The notes under the pieces: model-generated
Databases searched by the model: none
Seen by the model: only the letters and a program-made list of their open reading frames with translations
What the model was told of the DNA's origin: nothing
Position numbers and translations under genes: made by a program
DNA from: Pseudomonadota bacterium
GTDB lineage: Bacteria > Myxococcota_A > Polyangia > Polyangiales > Polyangiaceae
Reading direction: 5' to 3'
NCBI GenBank assembly: GCA_023431345.1
Contig: JAEYWK010000199.1
Coordinates: 1-64,000, forward strand
Length of the DNA stretch: 64,000 nucleotides
Shown: one piece after another, positions 55,758 to 64,000 of the stretch
Position numbering within the stretch: position 1 is the stretch's first letter
Layout of the letters: each line of letters starts with the position of its first letter

Positions 55758-57501
55758 CGCGCCCCCCCGCCAGGCGCGGCAGGTCGCCGCACAGCCCTCG
55801 CGCTCGCTCAGCCGTCACCGGACAGCCCGCGAGCCCGAACGCCGCCCCACACCGCAGCGCCGACAACTCGAGCGCCGCCTCGACGCAGTCCGCCGCGACG
55901 CGCGCCGGCAGCGCCGAGAACGAGAAGTAACGGCTGATGGCGGCCACGACGTCGAGCGCGATGGGCTCCGTGAACGGGCGCAGCTCCGCGAAATCCGCGC
56001 CAGCGCTCGCCAGGTATTCGGGGAGCGCGACGCGCACCAGCTCCGCGTCGTCGAGGCGCGTGTCGCCACGCCAGGCCTCGACGCAGTTCGCATCCGCGCA
56101 GCCGCTGCAGCGCAGGCGGAGCCGCATGCCCGAAACTTGCAGCGCGCTCACGCACTCACGAGCCGCTGACTTGCGGGACGACCGCAAAAGGCCGCGACGC
56201 AGCGCCGCCCCCGGCACGAGCCCGCTCCGCCACGGCTCTTCGAACGGAAACGCGAGCTCGAGATCGCCGCGTGAGACGAGACCCGCTTCTATATCGGCGC
56301 GCAGCCCCGACGTGTTCAGCAGCACGACATCCGCGCCCGTTTCGAGCCGCACCGCGTCCGTCGTGAGGTTGCCCAGCGCGGCGTCGCCGCCGAGCGCCGC
56401 CTCTCGCGCGATGCGCGTCGGCGCGAAGGCTAGCGGCGGCTCCGGGGGCAATTGGAGCGGCTCTAGGGCCGCGATGACGCGGGGGCTGGGCGGTACGTCG
56501 GCGCTGGCGGCGGCGCGCCCGAGCGCGAGCTCCGCGACTTCGTAGCCCGCGCCGTCGTCGACGAGCTGGAGCTCGATCCGGCTCAGCCACTTGCCGTAGG
56601 CGCCGCTGTGAACGATCGGCACGCGACGGGCTGCGCAGCCGCGCGACCTCTGCAGCGCGAAGCTCTGGCAATCGTCCTCCCACTCCGCCTCGGCCGTGAC
56701 GAGGTGCTGGTGGCCCCCGAGCACCACGTCCACGCCCGTCGTGCTTCGAACGAGCGCGCGATCTTCGTCCAGGCCGAGGTGACTGAGCACGACGACCAGC
56801 GCAGCGCGACTCGAGATTTCGTCGATCGCCGTTTGCAGCGCGTGCGCGCTGTCGCGCGCGGCCGTGACCTGCCAAGTGTTTTCAGCGTCCGACAAGCTGG
56901 GCGGGCTGCGCAGATTCGCGACGCCGATGACCCCTAGCCAGAGCCCGCCCGCCTTCACGAGCGCGCTTGAGCTCCACGCGCCGAGCAGCGGCGAGCTGGA
57001 CCGCGGCGACAAGTTGGCGGCGAGCAGCGGAAACCGCGCTTCGACCGCGCGCTCTGCGAGCTCCGCGGGCGGCAGCGACAGCTCGTGATTGCCGAGCGCC
57101 ATCGCCGACAGCCCGAGCGCGCTGAGCAGCGCGATTTCGGCGCTTCCGGCGTAGCGGTGGAAGATCTCGGCGCCTTCCAGCGCGTCGCCCGAGTCGAGCC
57201 AAACCGCGCTCGGAGCGCGCTGCCACGCCGCTTGCAGGAGGCTGTCGAGGCGCGCGAGGCCGCCCACCTCGTCGAGCGCGCCCGCGCGGCCCAGGCCTAG
57301 CTCCGCCTCGAAGCTCGAGATGCGGGAGCGAAAGGGCCACACGCGCGAATGCCAATCGGAAGTGTGAAGGAGCGTGACCACCGCTTCGGGCGGCTGCGCT
57401 GCGACAGGCACTGGGCTGCAGCCCATCGCGCCCAGGCTCATGGCGCCGGTGAGCCACCAACCGAGGTTCAGCGCTCCGCCGGAGATGGGTCGCCGTCGCA
57501 T
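55732..57501 (-). CDS. 5'-nucleotidase/UshA-family metallophosphoesterase lipoprotein
   Basis: 589 residues; signal peptide WWLTGAMSLGAMGC is a lipoprotein signal (lipobox GAMGC). The N-terminal calcineurin-like domain has LLHTSDWHSRVWP (metal Asp-His), WLDSGDALEGAE, ALGNHELS (Asn-His), VVLSHLGLDEDRAL and VVLGGHQH. The C-terminal 5'-nucleotidase domain has GNLTTDAVRLETGADVVLLNTSGLRADIEAG and FPFEEPW. It would hydrolyse nucleotides or sugar nucleotides in the periplasm or at the surface. It lies 62 bp after ptsI and is probably part of the same transcript tail. Confidence 0.9.
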   Translation of the reverse strand: MRRRPISGGALNLGWWLTGAMSLGAMGCSPVPVAAQPPEAVVTLLHTSDWHSRVWPFRSRISSFEAELGLGRAGALDEVGGLARLDSLLQAAWQRAPSAVWLDSGDALEGAEIFHRYAGSAEIALLSALGLSAMALGNHELSLPPAELAERAVEARFPLLAANLSPRSSSPLLGAWSSSALVKAGGLWLGVIGVANLRSPPSLSDAENTWQVTAARDSAHALQTAIDEISSRAALVVVLSHLGLDEDRALVRSTTGVDVVLGGHQHLVTAEAEWEDDCQSFALQRSRGCAARRVPIVHSGAYGKWLSRIELQLVDDGAGYEVAELALGRAAASADVPPSPRVIAALEPLQLPPEPPLAFAPTRIAREAALGGDAALGNLTTDAVRLETGADVVLLNTSGLRADIEAGLVSRGDLELAFPFEEPWRSGLVPGAALRRGLLRSSRKSAARECVSALQVSGMRLRLRCSGCADANCVEAWRGDTRLDDAELVRVALPEYLASAGADFAELRPFTEPIALDVVAAISRYFSFSALPARVAADCVEAALELSALRCGAAFGLAGCPVTAERARGLCGDLPRLAGGRDDRIQVLR

Positions 57502-57563
57502 GGCCGCTCATCGGCCAGCGCTCGCCCCCGGTTGCGCGTCGAGTGCGGGCCCTCGCGCCGCGC

Positions 57564-59396
57564 TCAGCCTTCGGACAGCAGACGCCCGAAATGCCGCGTC
57601 AGCGCCGCTTGCACCCCAGCCGCCGTGCGCTCGGCCAGGGCGTCGGCCGCGGCGAGCTCGGTCTGCGCCAGCGTCACGTTCGCGAGCACCTCGCGAACCT
57701 CGGGCACCGCGGCGGCCTCCATGCTCATTTCTCGAAGCCCCATGCCCACGAGGAGCAAGGCCGCCATCGGATCGCTCGCCATCGCCCCGCACAGCAAGAC
57801 GGGCCGCTGCCGCGCCTTTCCCGCGTCCAGCACGTTGCGAACCAGCCGCAAGATAGCCGGATCGAAGTAGGACGCCAGGTAGGCGAGCTCCGGAGTCGAG
57901 CGGTCGACGGCGAGAGTGTACTGCACCAGGTCGTTCGTGCCGATGCTCATGAACTCGGCATGCTCCGCGAACTCCGAGGCCATCACCGCCGCCGACGGCA
58001 CCTCGACCATGATGCCGATGGGGATGTGCTCGGCGCGCGGCAACCCGCGAGCGTCCACGTCTTTGACCGCCTGCTCGAACAGCTCTTTGACCGCGAACAG
58101 CTCACCCAGCGAGGCGATCATCGGCAGCAAGATGCGCAGCTTTCCGTGCGCGGTGGCGCGCACCATCGCCCGCAGCTGGGTCATGAAGATCTCGGGGCGC
58201 GCCAAGCCGAGCCGAACCGCCCGCAGCCCCAACGCCGGGTTCATCTCCGACGGCACCTGGAACACCGACACGAACTTGTCGCCGCCGATGTCGAAGGTGC
58301 GTAGCGTCACCGACAGCGGATTCATGATCTCCGCTACTTTTCGGTAGGTTTCGTACTGCTCGTCTTCCGTGGGCGGCTGGCTGCGATCGACGTACAGAAA
58401 CTCCGTGCGGTACAGCCCGATGCCGCGCGCGCCGTGGCTCAGCGCACCCAGGGCCTCCGACGGAAGCTCGATGTTGGCGCGCAGCTCGATCAACTCACCC
58501 GAGCCGAGCTTGATCGGACGATCGCGCGCCTCGCGACGCAGGCGCGCCGTCTCGCGGAAGCGCGCCGCCCGCTCCTGATACTCCACCACGGCTTCGGGCC
58601 GCGGGTGCAGCAGCACCTGGCCGCGCAAGCCGTCGACGATGATGGAGTCACCGCTGCCGATGCGGCTGAGCGCGCCCGCCACCCCGACCACGGCCGGGAT
58701 CTCGAGGGCGCGCGCGACGATCGCGGTGTGGCTGGTGCGCGTGCCGACCTCGGTCACCAGCGCCAGCACTTTGTCTCGAGTCAGCCCCACGGTCTCGGCG
58801 GGCGAAAGATCGTGCGCAACCAGCACGCGCGGCTCGTTGGTGTCGGGGACCACGGGCCCAGAGACTCCGCCGATGGCCAGACGGATCCGCGCGCCCACGA
58901 ACTCGAAATCGTGGCTGCGCTCGGCCAAGTAGGCGTCGCCCGCCCGCCGCAGCTGCGCCGCCATCTCCGTCACCGCTTGATCCAGCGCCCACTCGGCACA
59001 GATCAGCTCCCGCTCGATGCGCTTCTGCACCTCCGCCAGCAGCAGCTCATCCTCCACCATCAACGTGTAAGCCTCGAGCACCGACAGCTCGATCTTGGTC
59101 GCGCTGGCGCGCGCCTTGTTCGACAGCTCCCGCAGCTCCGCCGAGGCTTTGGCGACGCCCCCCTTGAAGCGATCCAGCTCCGGGCCCACCTCTTCGATCG
59201 TCACGTGGCGATGCACGACGCCGGTGCGACCGGTCTGAAGCACCGCCGCCCTGCCCAGCGCGACGCCGGGCGAGCCTGCCAACCCAGACAGCGGCAGCTC
59301 GCCGCGTGGCGGTTTTGGGGCTTCGCCCTTCAGGGCGTCGGCCTTGTCTCGTTCGGCCTTGTCCCCATCGGGTCGCTCGGGGGTGCCTTCGCTCAT
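57564..59396 (-). CDS. ptsI: Phosphoenolpyruvate-protein phosphotransferase (Enzyme I)
   Basis: 610 residues; transfers phosphate from PEP to HPr. A charged 30-residue N-terminal extension precedes the EI-N domain. The phospho-His is in TEVGTRTSHTAIVARALEIPAVVG (His about 223). The PEP barrel has GIGLYRTEFLYVDRSQPPTEDEQ, LRTFDIGGDKFVSVF, IGIMVEVPSAAV, SIGTNDLVQYTLAVDRSTPELA and RPVLLCGAMASDP with the catalytic Cys. No GAF domain is present, so it is the sugar-PTS type EI rather than PtsP. Its ATG overlaps the ptsH stop. Confidence 0.96.
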   Translation of the reverse strand: MSEGTPERPDGDKAERDKADALKGEAPKPPRGELPLSGLAGSPGVALGRAAVLQTGRTGVVHRHVTIEEVGPELDRFKGGVAKASAELRELSNKARASATKIELSVLEAYTLMVEDELLLAEVQKRIERELICAEWALDQAVTEMAAQLRRAGDAYLAERSHDFEFVGARIRLAIGGVSGPVVPDTNEPRVLVAHDLSPAETVGLTRDKVLALVTEVGTRTSHTAIVARALEIPAVVGVAGALSRIGSGDSIIVDGLRGQVLLHPRPEAVVEYQERAARFRETARLRREARDRPIKLGSGELIELRANIELPSEALGALSHGARGIGLYRTEFLYVDRSQPPTEDEQYETYRKVAEIMNPLSVTLRTFDIGGDKFVSVFQVPSEMNPALGLRAVRLGLARPEIFMTQLRAMVRATAHGKLRILLPMIASLGELFAVKELFEQAVKDVDARGLPRAEHIPIGIMVEVPSAAVMASEFAEHAEFMSIGTNDLVQYTLAVDRSTPELAYLASYFDPAILRLVRNVLDAGKARQRPVLLCGAMASDPMAALLLVGMGLREMSMEAAAVPEVREVLANVTLAQTELAAADALAERTAAGVQAALTRHFGRLLSEG

Positions 59397-59668
59397 TCGT
59401 CCTCACCGAAGCGGTCATGGATGAGCTGCCCGAGCTTCGCGACCGCCTCCTCCGCGGAGGGGCCGCTGGCTTCGACGTCGAGCTTGGTGCCCTTGGAGCC
59501 GCAGAGCAGCAGCACGCCCATCACGCTCTTGGCGTTGGCGACCTGCCCCGCGCGGCCTACCGTGATGTCACACGGGAACTTCGCCGCCAGCTGCACCAGC
59601 TTCGTGGCCGCGCGTGCGTGCAAGCCCAGCTTGTTTCGCACTTCGAAAGTGCCCCTCGCGATTGTCAT
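59393..59668 (-). CDS. ptsH: Phosphocarrier protein HPr
   Basis: 91 residues. RNKLGLHARAATKLVQLA carries the phospho-His (about residue 17). NAKSVMGVLLL carries the regulatory Ser (about 48) that HPr kinase modifies. Both sites being present, with hprK two genes upstream, implies dual control. ATGA overlaps on both sides couple it to rapZ and ptsI. Confidence 0.96.
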   Translation of the reverse strand: MTIARGTFEVRNKLGLHARAATKLVQLAAKFPCDITVGRAGQVANAKSVMGVLLLCGSKGTKLDVEASGPSAEEAVAKLGQLIHDRFGEDE

Positions 59669-60630
59669 GTCGAATGGCCTCCGTCGGGGTCGCCGCCCTT
59701 GCCCGTGGTGGTGACGCGGTCCACGTCGCGATGAATGACGTCGATGGGAAGGCTCGTCTTCTCGCGCAGGCGCCGCGCCAGCTCCTCGCTGACGACGACC
59801 GAGCGATGCCGACCGCCGGTACAGCCGATGCCGACGGTGAGGTAACTCTTGCCCTCGCGCGCGAAGCGCGGCAGGCAAAACTCGAGTAGCCCGCCCGCCT
59901 GCGCGAGGAACTCGAGCGTGCCGTCGCTGCCGAGCACGTAATCACGCACGGCTTCCGTCGTACCCGGCAGCTTCGACAGCTGCGGTACGAAGTACGGATT
60001 GTCCAGGAAACGCACGTCGAGCACCATGTCCGCGTCCACCGGCGGCCCGAATTTGAAGCCGAACGACAAAATGCGCACCTTGAGCCGAGGCGCGCCGCCT
60101 GCGCTCGGCCCGAAGTGCGCCAGCACCTCGCGCCTCAAGTCATGAACGCTCATGCGCGTCGTGTCGAGCACGATCGACGCCCGGGCCCTGAGCGACGTCA
60201 GCAGCTCTCGTTCGATGCGGATCCCGTCGAGCACGGCCAGAGCGCCTTGCTCGCTGCCCGCCTCCCAGGTCGTGCTGAGCGGGTGCGGCCGACGCGTGCT
60301 GGAGAAGCGTCGCAGCAAGGCTTCATCGCTGGCGTCGAGGAAGAGCACCGTCAGCTCTCGTTCGCCCGGTATCGAAAGCTGCTGCAGCACCGCCGCCGCG
60401 TCGTCGAGGAAACGACGAACCCGCACGTCGATGCCGAACGCGACGCGCCTCACCCCGGCTGCGGCGAAGGCGCTGAGCGTCTGCGGCAGCACGGCGGTGG
60501 GGAGGCTATCGACACAAAAGTACCCCAAGTCCTCGAGGGCGTTGACCGCCGTCGTCTTGCCTGCGCCGCTCAAGCCCGTCACGACCACGACTTGCGTGAT
60601 CTTGCGGCGATCGCCGGCGAGCTCGGTCAT
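59665..60630 (-). CDS. rapZ: RNase adapter / nucleotide-binding protein RapZ
   Basis: 321 residues. P-loop VVVTGLSGAGKTTAVNALEDLGYFCVDSLP at about 14-43 and the C-terminal LKVRILSFGFKFGPPVDADMVLDVRFLDNPYFVPQL and LTVGIGCTGGRHRSVVVSEELARRL, the RapZ/YvcJ signatures. In E. coli RapZ controls glucosamine-6-phosphate synthase through small RNAs. In other phyla it is tied to cell-wall precursor control and PTS genes. The C-terminal tail ends with a His/Gly-rich stretch. Confidence 0.95.
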   Translation of the reverse strand: MTELAGDRRKITQVVVVTGLSGAGKTTAVNALEDLGYFCVDSLPTAVLPQTLSAFAAAGVRRVAFGIDVRVRRFLDDAAAVLQQLSIPGERELTVLFLDASDEALLRRFSSTRRPHPLSTTWEAGSEQGALAVLDGIRIERELLTSLRARASIVLDTTRMSVHDLRREVLAHFGPSAGGAPRLKVRILSFGFKFGPPVDADMVLDVRFLDNPYFVPQLSKLPGTTEAVRDYVLGSDGTLEFLAQAGGLLEFCLPRFAREGKSYLTVGIGCTGGRHRSVVVSEELARRLREKTSLPIDVIHRDVDRVTTTGKGGDPDGGHST

Positions 60631-61721
60631 GGCTTACGCTCCGGTAGCCCGGGCCCGACGGCGACGGGCGGCGGCGCCGAGCTCTCGTTGGGCGTGAACG
60701 CCCGAAACTGGCTGCTCGGCGGGCGCAGCGTGCGCGGCTCCGGCGTCTCGGGGCGCAGCGTTTCGCTGCGCAGCAGGCCTTGCTCGAGGTTCTTCACGAA
60801 CTCGCGCGCGGGGTGGTGCCCCGCTTGGCGCAGCAGCTCGTTGCGCGCCGCGATCTCGATGATGCTGCTCATGTTGCGGCCAGGCCGGACCGGCAGCACC
60901 ACCTCGCGCACCGAGACGCCGAGCACGTCGCGGTAGCGATCTTCGAGGCCGATGCGGTCGTACGGCGCGTCGGGTTGCCACAGCTGCAGCTCCACCACCA
61001 AGTCCACGCGCTTGCGCTCGCGGATCGCCGTCACCCCAAACAGATCCTTGATGTTCAGGATCCCCAGCCCTCGCACCTCGATGTGATGCCGCAGCAGCTG
61101 CGCCGGCTGCCCGAACACCATACCCGGCGGTCGGTAGTCGCACTCGATCACGTCGTCCGCCACCAGCCGGTGGCCGCGCATCACCAGCTCGAGCGCGCAC
61201 TCGCTCTTGCCGATGCCGCTCTTCCCGAGCAACATCACGCCCACCTCGAAGACGTCGACGAGCACGCCGTGAATGCGGGTGCGCGGCGCCAAGCGCTCGT
61301 CGAGCAGCGTGTGCAGCGACGCGATCACGGCCGATGAACGCTCGGTGCAGACGACCAGCGGTGTTCCCGTGCGCTCGGCGGCCAGGCAGAACGGCCGCGG
61401 AGGGTCCACACCGCGCGTGACCACGACGCACGCGAGCGGCAGCGAAAAGAAGGCTTCGGCGGCGCGCTCTTGTTGCTCGCTCGTCAGCCCCTCGGCGTAG
61501 CTCATCTCGGTCTCGCCGAGCACCTGGATACGCTCCGGCGCCACGCCATGCAGGTGCCCCACCAGCACGAGGCCCGACTTCTGAATACGAGCGTGAGCGA
61601 TCTCGCGTCCGAGCCCCGCGGCCCCCGCTACCAGCCGCACGTTGAGCCCGAGGTGGGGATCATCGAGGAGCTCACGCACCGACATGGCTCGGAGCGTCTG
61701 CGAAGGGGGCTCGTAGGTCAC
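60627..61721 (-). CDS. hprK: HPr kinase/phosphorylase
   Basis: 364 residues from a GTG at 61721 with GAGGTGAGG upstream (ATG at 61685 also possible). The N-terminal domain (MSVRELLDDPHLGLNVRLVAGAAGL) is followed by the kinase domain with P-loop LLGKSGIGKSECALELV and the family signature EVRGLGILNIKDLFGVTAI. IEIAARNELLRQAGHHPAREF is near the end. A Pro/Arg/Ser-rich tail of about 45 residues is extra. It phosphorylates HPr on Ser and reverses this with phosphate, sensing metabolite state. Confidence 0.95.
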   Translation of the reverse strand: MTYEPPSQTLRAMSVRELLDDPHLGLNVRLVAGAAGLGREIAHARIQKSGLVLVGHLHGVAPERIQVLGETEMSYAEGLTSEQQERAAEAFFSLPLACVVVTRGVDPPRPFCLAAERTGTPLVVCTERSSAVIASLHTLLDERLAPRTRIHGVLVDVFEVGVMLLGKSGIGKSECALELVMRGHRLVADDVIECDYRPPGMVFGQPAQLLRHHIEVRGLGILNIKDLFGVTAIRERKRVDLVVELQLWQPDAPYDRIGLEDRYRDVLGVSVREVVLPVRPGRNMSSIIEIAARNELLRQAGHHPAREFVKNLEQGLLRSETLRPETPEPRTLRPPSSQFRAFTPNESSAPPPVAVGPGLPERKP

Positions 61722-61733
61722 ACTCGCCTCACC

Positions 61734-62240
61734 TCATTTGGCGGCCGCGTCGTGCGCTTCGATCAGCGCGTAAGCCGAAGACGAGCTGTCGGCGTTGGCG
61801 AGCTGCTTGCGCGTGCCCTCGTCGCGGAGCAGCCGTGAAATGCGCGCCAGCGTACGCAGGTGCTCGCCGGTCGCGCGCTTCGGTCCCACGACGCCGAAGA
61901 CGATGTGGACGGGCTGGCCGTCGATGGCATCGAAATCGATGCCTTGGGGGAAGAGCAGGAGCGCCGCCGCCTGCCCTTCCGCCTTCTCGAGCGCGCTGTG
62001 AGGGATGGCGACGCCGTCGCCGATGCCCGTGCTCTGCAGCTGTTCGCGCTCGAGGAGCAGGGCGAGCACGTCCTCCTCCGGCGCAGAGACGGCGCCGCCG
62101 AGCAGGCGCGCGAGCGCGCGCAGCGCCTCCGCTTTACTCGGCAGAGCGCCGCTCTTGTCGACCAGGATTCGATCACTCGTGAGGATGTCGGAGAGGCGCA
62201 TGGCTACCGGAGTTTGCAGCGTGCTCGCTTGCAAGTTCAT
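61734..62240 (-). CDS. ptsN: PTS EIIA-Ntr regulatory protein
   Basis: 168 residues; MRLSDILTSDRILVD is the core start, with 13 residues upstream. The phospho-His motif is IGDGVAIPHSALEKAEGQ (His about 82), then VHIVFGVVGPKRATGEHLRTLARISRLLRD, typical of IIA-Ntr. It receives phosphate from HPr but has no membrane partner and acts by protein binding. It overlaps hpf by ATGA, following the common rpoN-hpf-ptsN order. Confidence 0.94.
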   Translation of the reverse strand: MNLQASTLQTPVAMRLSDILTSDRILVDKSGALPSKAEALRALARLLGGAVSAPEEDVLALLLEREQLQSTGIGDGVAIPHSALEKAEGQAAALLLFPQGIDFDAIDGQPVHIVFGVVGPKRATGEHLRTLARISRLLRDEGTRKQLANADSSSSAYALIEAHDAAAK

Positions 62241-62650
62241 CGCTTGGTCTTCTTGGCGACCTTCTTCGCGGCGGGCGCCTTCTTGGCGACCTTCTTCGCC
62301 GCGCGCGGCGCCCGGCTCGCCGGAGCTTCGTCGCTCGCGCGCGTGGCCGTCTTGGCGGTGCGGCGACGCGCCTCTGCGGCGCCCTTGCTCACGCGAATCT
62401 GCCGGTCGAGCTTCTCGATCATGCGATCGATCGACGTGTACATGTCGTCGCTGCTCTCTTTCGCTTCGAGATGCGCGCCTCCGCTCGAGATGCGCGCCTC
62501 CGCCACGTGCTTGAGCTTGTCCACCGAGATGGTCAGCTTCGCGGTCATCGGCTGACGCAGAAATTTCTGCAGCTTTCCGAGCTTGGCGGCTGCGTGCTTC
62601 TTGATGGCCTCACTCGCGTCCATGTGGCGAAAAGTGATGCTGACGTTCAT
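62237..62650 (-). CDS. hpf: Ribosome hibernation-promoting factor with Lys/Ala tail
   Basis: 137 residues from the ATG at 62650 (AAGGAGC upstream). The N-terminal domain, residues 1-95, is the short HPF/YfiA fold: MNVSITFRHMDASEAIKKHAAAKLGKLQKFL and LKHVAEARISSGGAHLEAKESSDDMYTSIDRMIEKLDRQI. It blocks the decoding site of idle ribosomes. The C-terminal 40 residues are a histone-H1-like Lys/Ala tail (KKVAKKAPAAKKVAKKTK), encoded by a partly repetitive stretch, and replace the dimerisation domain of long HPF. Confidence 0.92.
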   Translation of the reverse strand: MNVSITFRHMDASEAIKKHAAAKLGKLQKFLRQPMTAKLTISVDKLKHVAEARISSGGAHLEAKESSDDMYTSIDRMIEKLDRQIRVSKGAAEARRRTAKTATRASDEAPASRAPRAAKKVAKKAPAAKKVAKKTKR

Positions 62651-62952
62651 GTTGGATAGAGCTCCTTGGCTTCTCCACATTAGACCCCAAGTAATCGGGG
62701 CCCGCCAGTCTCCTGGGCTCTCTGCGCCAACGACGATCAGGCGCCGCGCACGGTCGCGACACGCAGAGCGCACCGCGACGCGCCCGCTTCTCCCCCGCGC
62801 TTCTCCCGGTTCTCCACTCGGCGCCGCGCCGCCTCGCAGACCCATCGGCGCGAGCAGGCCCGGCGGCGGGTGAGACAGCGCGCCCGCGCGCGGTGAGATC
62901 AGCGCGCGCGCACTTCGTTAACCGACGCCGCAGGCCGGTCGCGCCAGGGCGG
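62651..62952 (-). other. 302-bp intergenic region between rpoN and hpf
   Basis: No gene was found. It holds the hpf ribosome-binding site next to 62650, a small CCCC-aagtaatc-GGGG dyad near 62690, and GC-rich alternating purine-pyrimidine runs (GCGCGCCCGCGCGCG and GCGCGCGCGC) near 62880-62915. A gap this long suggests hpf-ptsN-hprK and the rest can be transcribed from their own promoter as well as from rpoN. Confidence 0.5.
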
Positions 62953-64000
62953 TCAGAACAGACGCTTGCGCTTGGACGACGCCAGGATGCCTAGCATCTC
63001 GCGGTACTTGGCCACGGTGCGCCGCGCGATCTTGATGCCCTCGGTCTTCTCCAGCATCTCGACGATGGCCTGATCGCTGACGGGGTTGCTCTTGTCCTCT
63101 TCTTCGATGAGCTTCTTGATCGCCTGCTTCACGCTCTCGCTGGCGATGTCCTCGTTGGCGACGCGCCGGATGCTGGAGTTGAAGAAATACTTCAGCTCGA
63201 ACAGCCCCTGCGGCGTGTGCATGTACTTGTTCGTCGTCACGCGCGAAATGGTCGACTCGTGCATGCCGACCGCCTCCGCCACGTCGCGCAAGATCATCGG
63301 CTTGAGGTAGCTCACGCCCTTCTCGAAGAAGTCGCGCTGCTTCTCGACGATGCACTCGGAGACGCGGATGATCGTCTTACGACGCTGCTCGATGGCGCGG
63401 ATCAGCCACTGCGCGTTACGCAGCTTTTCGCCGATGAACTCCTTGGCGGAAGGATCCTTCATCAAGCGCTTGGTCAGGTTCTCGTTGATGAACAAGCGCT
63501 GCACGCCGCGGTCGTTGTCCATCACCACCAGGTCGTTACCGTCTTTGATGACGTAAACGTCGGGGGTGATGCCGATGGTGCGGTCGTCTTGGTCCGAGAA
63601 ATTACGCGCGGGGCGGCTCTCGAAGTCTTGGATCTCCTTGGCCGCCTCGTACACGTCTTCGAGCGGCAGCTTCATCTCGCGCGAGATGGCCTGGTAGTTG
63701 TGGCGCTCGAGGTGGTGCAGGTGGTGCTGAATGATGGTCAGCACCGGCTCGCCTTCTTCGTAGCCGGCGGCCTTGGCTTGGATCAGCAGGCACTCGCGTA
63801 GATCGCGCGCCGCTACCCCGATCGGGTCGAAGTTCTGGATCATCTCCAAAACCAGCGGCGCATCCTCGGGGTGAACGCCGGCCTCCTCGGCGAGCTCCTC
63901 GATCGTGATGTCGGGGGTCCGCGTGCCGTCGGGTCGTTCGACCCCCGCGAGGTCCAGGTAACCCTTGTCGTCGAGGTTGCCGATGACCAGCTCGGCGAAG
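62953..64000 (-). CDS. rpoN: RNA polymerase sigma-54 factor, 5' end outside window
   Basis: About 349 C-terminal residues are visible. The core-binding and DNA-binding parts are intact: FAELVIGNLDDKGYLDL, MIQNFDPIGVAARDLRECLLIQAK, the helix-turn-helix LRDVAEAVGMHESTISRVTTNKYMHTPQGLFELKYFF and the RpoN box ARRTVAKYREML near the end. The visible part lacks the N-terminal activator region, cut by the window edge. It heads the hpf-ptsN-hprK-rapZ-ptsHI order typical of proteobacterial rpoN loci. Confidence 0.97.
   Translation of the reverse strand, partial: FAELVIGNLDDKGYLDLAGVERPDGTRTPDITIEELAEEAGVHPEDAPLVLEMIQNFDPIGVAARDLRECLLIQAKAAGYEEGEPVLTIIQHHLHHLERHNYQAISREMKLPLEDVYEAAKEIQDFESRPARNFSDQDDRTIGITPDVYVIKDGNDLVVMDNDRGVQRLFINENLTKRLMKDPSAKEFIGEKLRNAQWLIRAIEQRRKTIIRVSECIVEKQRDFFEKGVSYLKPMILRDVAEAVGMHESTISRVTTNKYMHTPQGLFELKYFFNSSIRRVANEDIASESVKQAIKKLIEEEDKSNPVSDQAIVEMLEKTEGIKIARRTVAKYREMLGILASSKRKRLF

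Overview
The window is high-GC bacterial DNA, densely packed, with long runs of co-oriented and often ATGA/GTGA-overlapping genes. The gene content points to a myxobacterium (Myxococcota, probably Polyangia/Sorangiineae-like): Ser/Thr kinase and PP2C phosphatase, two ECF sigma operons, many Gly/Ala-rich or Cys-rich lipoproteins, a Kazal-repeat lipoprotein, an ImuA-ImuB-DnaE2 mutasome, a non-flagellar-type SctV and an rpoN-hpf-ptsN-hprK-rapZ-ptsH-ptsI cluster. The taxonomic call is inference; there is no rRNA here. No tRNA, CRISPR array, insertion sequence or prophage was found.

Layout. 1-4488: a broken-off lipoprotein, a PP2C phosphatase, then divergently a FIST-domain protein and an orphan SctV/FlhA-family export protein. 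4562-16332 (all minus strand, reading leftwards): FmdB-type zinc ribbon, PheA-like protein, HisC, lipoprotein, AroA, Cmk, lipoprotein, membrane-anchored protein, ribosomal protein S1, AI-2E/PerM transporter and a membrane TPR-like protein. This is an aromatic amino-acid / cmk-rpsA superoperon with three similar envelope proteins slotted between housekeeping genes. 16780-20436: smc, closed by a strong hairpin. 20545-23760: ECF sigma with partner, dihaem cytochrome c, lamin-tail lipoprotein.

23834-31859: SOS mutasome. imuA-imuB and dnaE2 are on the minus strand, each preceded by a CTG-N10-CAG LexA-type box, with a Ser/Thr kinase gene inserted between them on the opposite strand. 32041-35541: a plus-strand operon of an envelope protein, ECF sigma, membrane-anchored partner and four-module Kazal lipoprotein. 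35790-42120: exopolysaccharide genes (UDP-xylose synthase, an initiating sugar transferase carrying an N-terminal MshEN-like domain, a Wzc-like co-polymerase with a decayed P-loop, and a WecG/TagA transferase). 42149-46264: a small conserved-looking ORF, larE, then rpsO-pnp. 46359-48993: Cys-rich lipoprotein, porin-like protein and PstS-like periplasmic protein in one overlapping operon.

49178-54325: DUF2760 protein plus two divergent Hsp70 proteins in a tight operon, the best candidate here for a poorly described system. 54333-64000: the rpoN/PTS-Ntr regulatory operon (RpoN, HPF, EIIA-Ntr, HPr kinase, RapZ, HPr, EI), continuing into a 5'-nucleotidase-like lipoprotein and an outer-membrane protein. 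HPr carries both the His and Ser phosphorylation sites and no sugar permease is seen, so this PTS looks purely regulatory.
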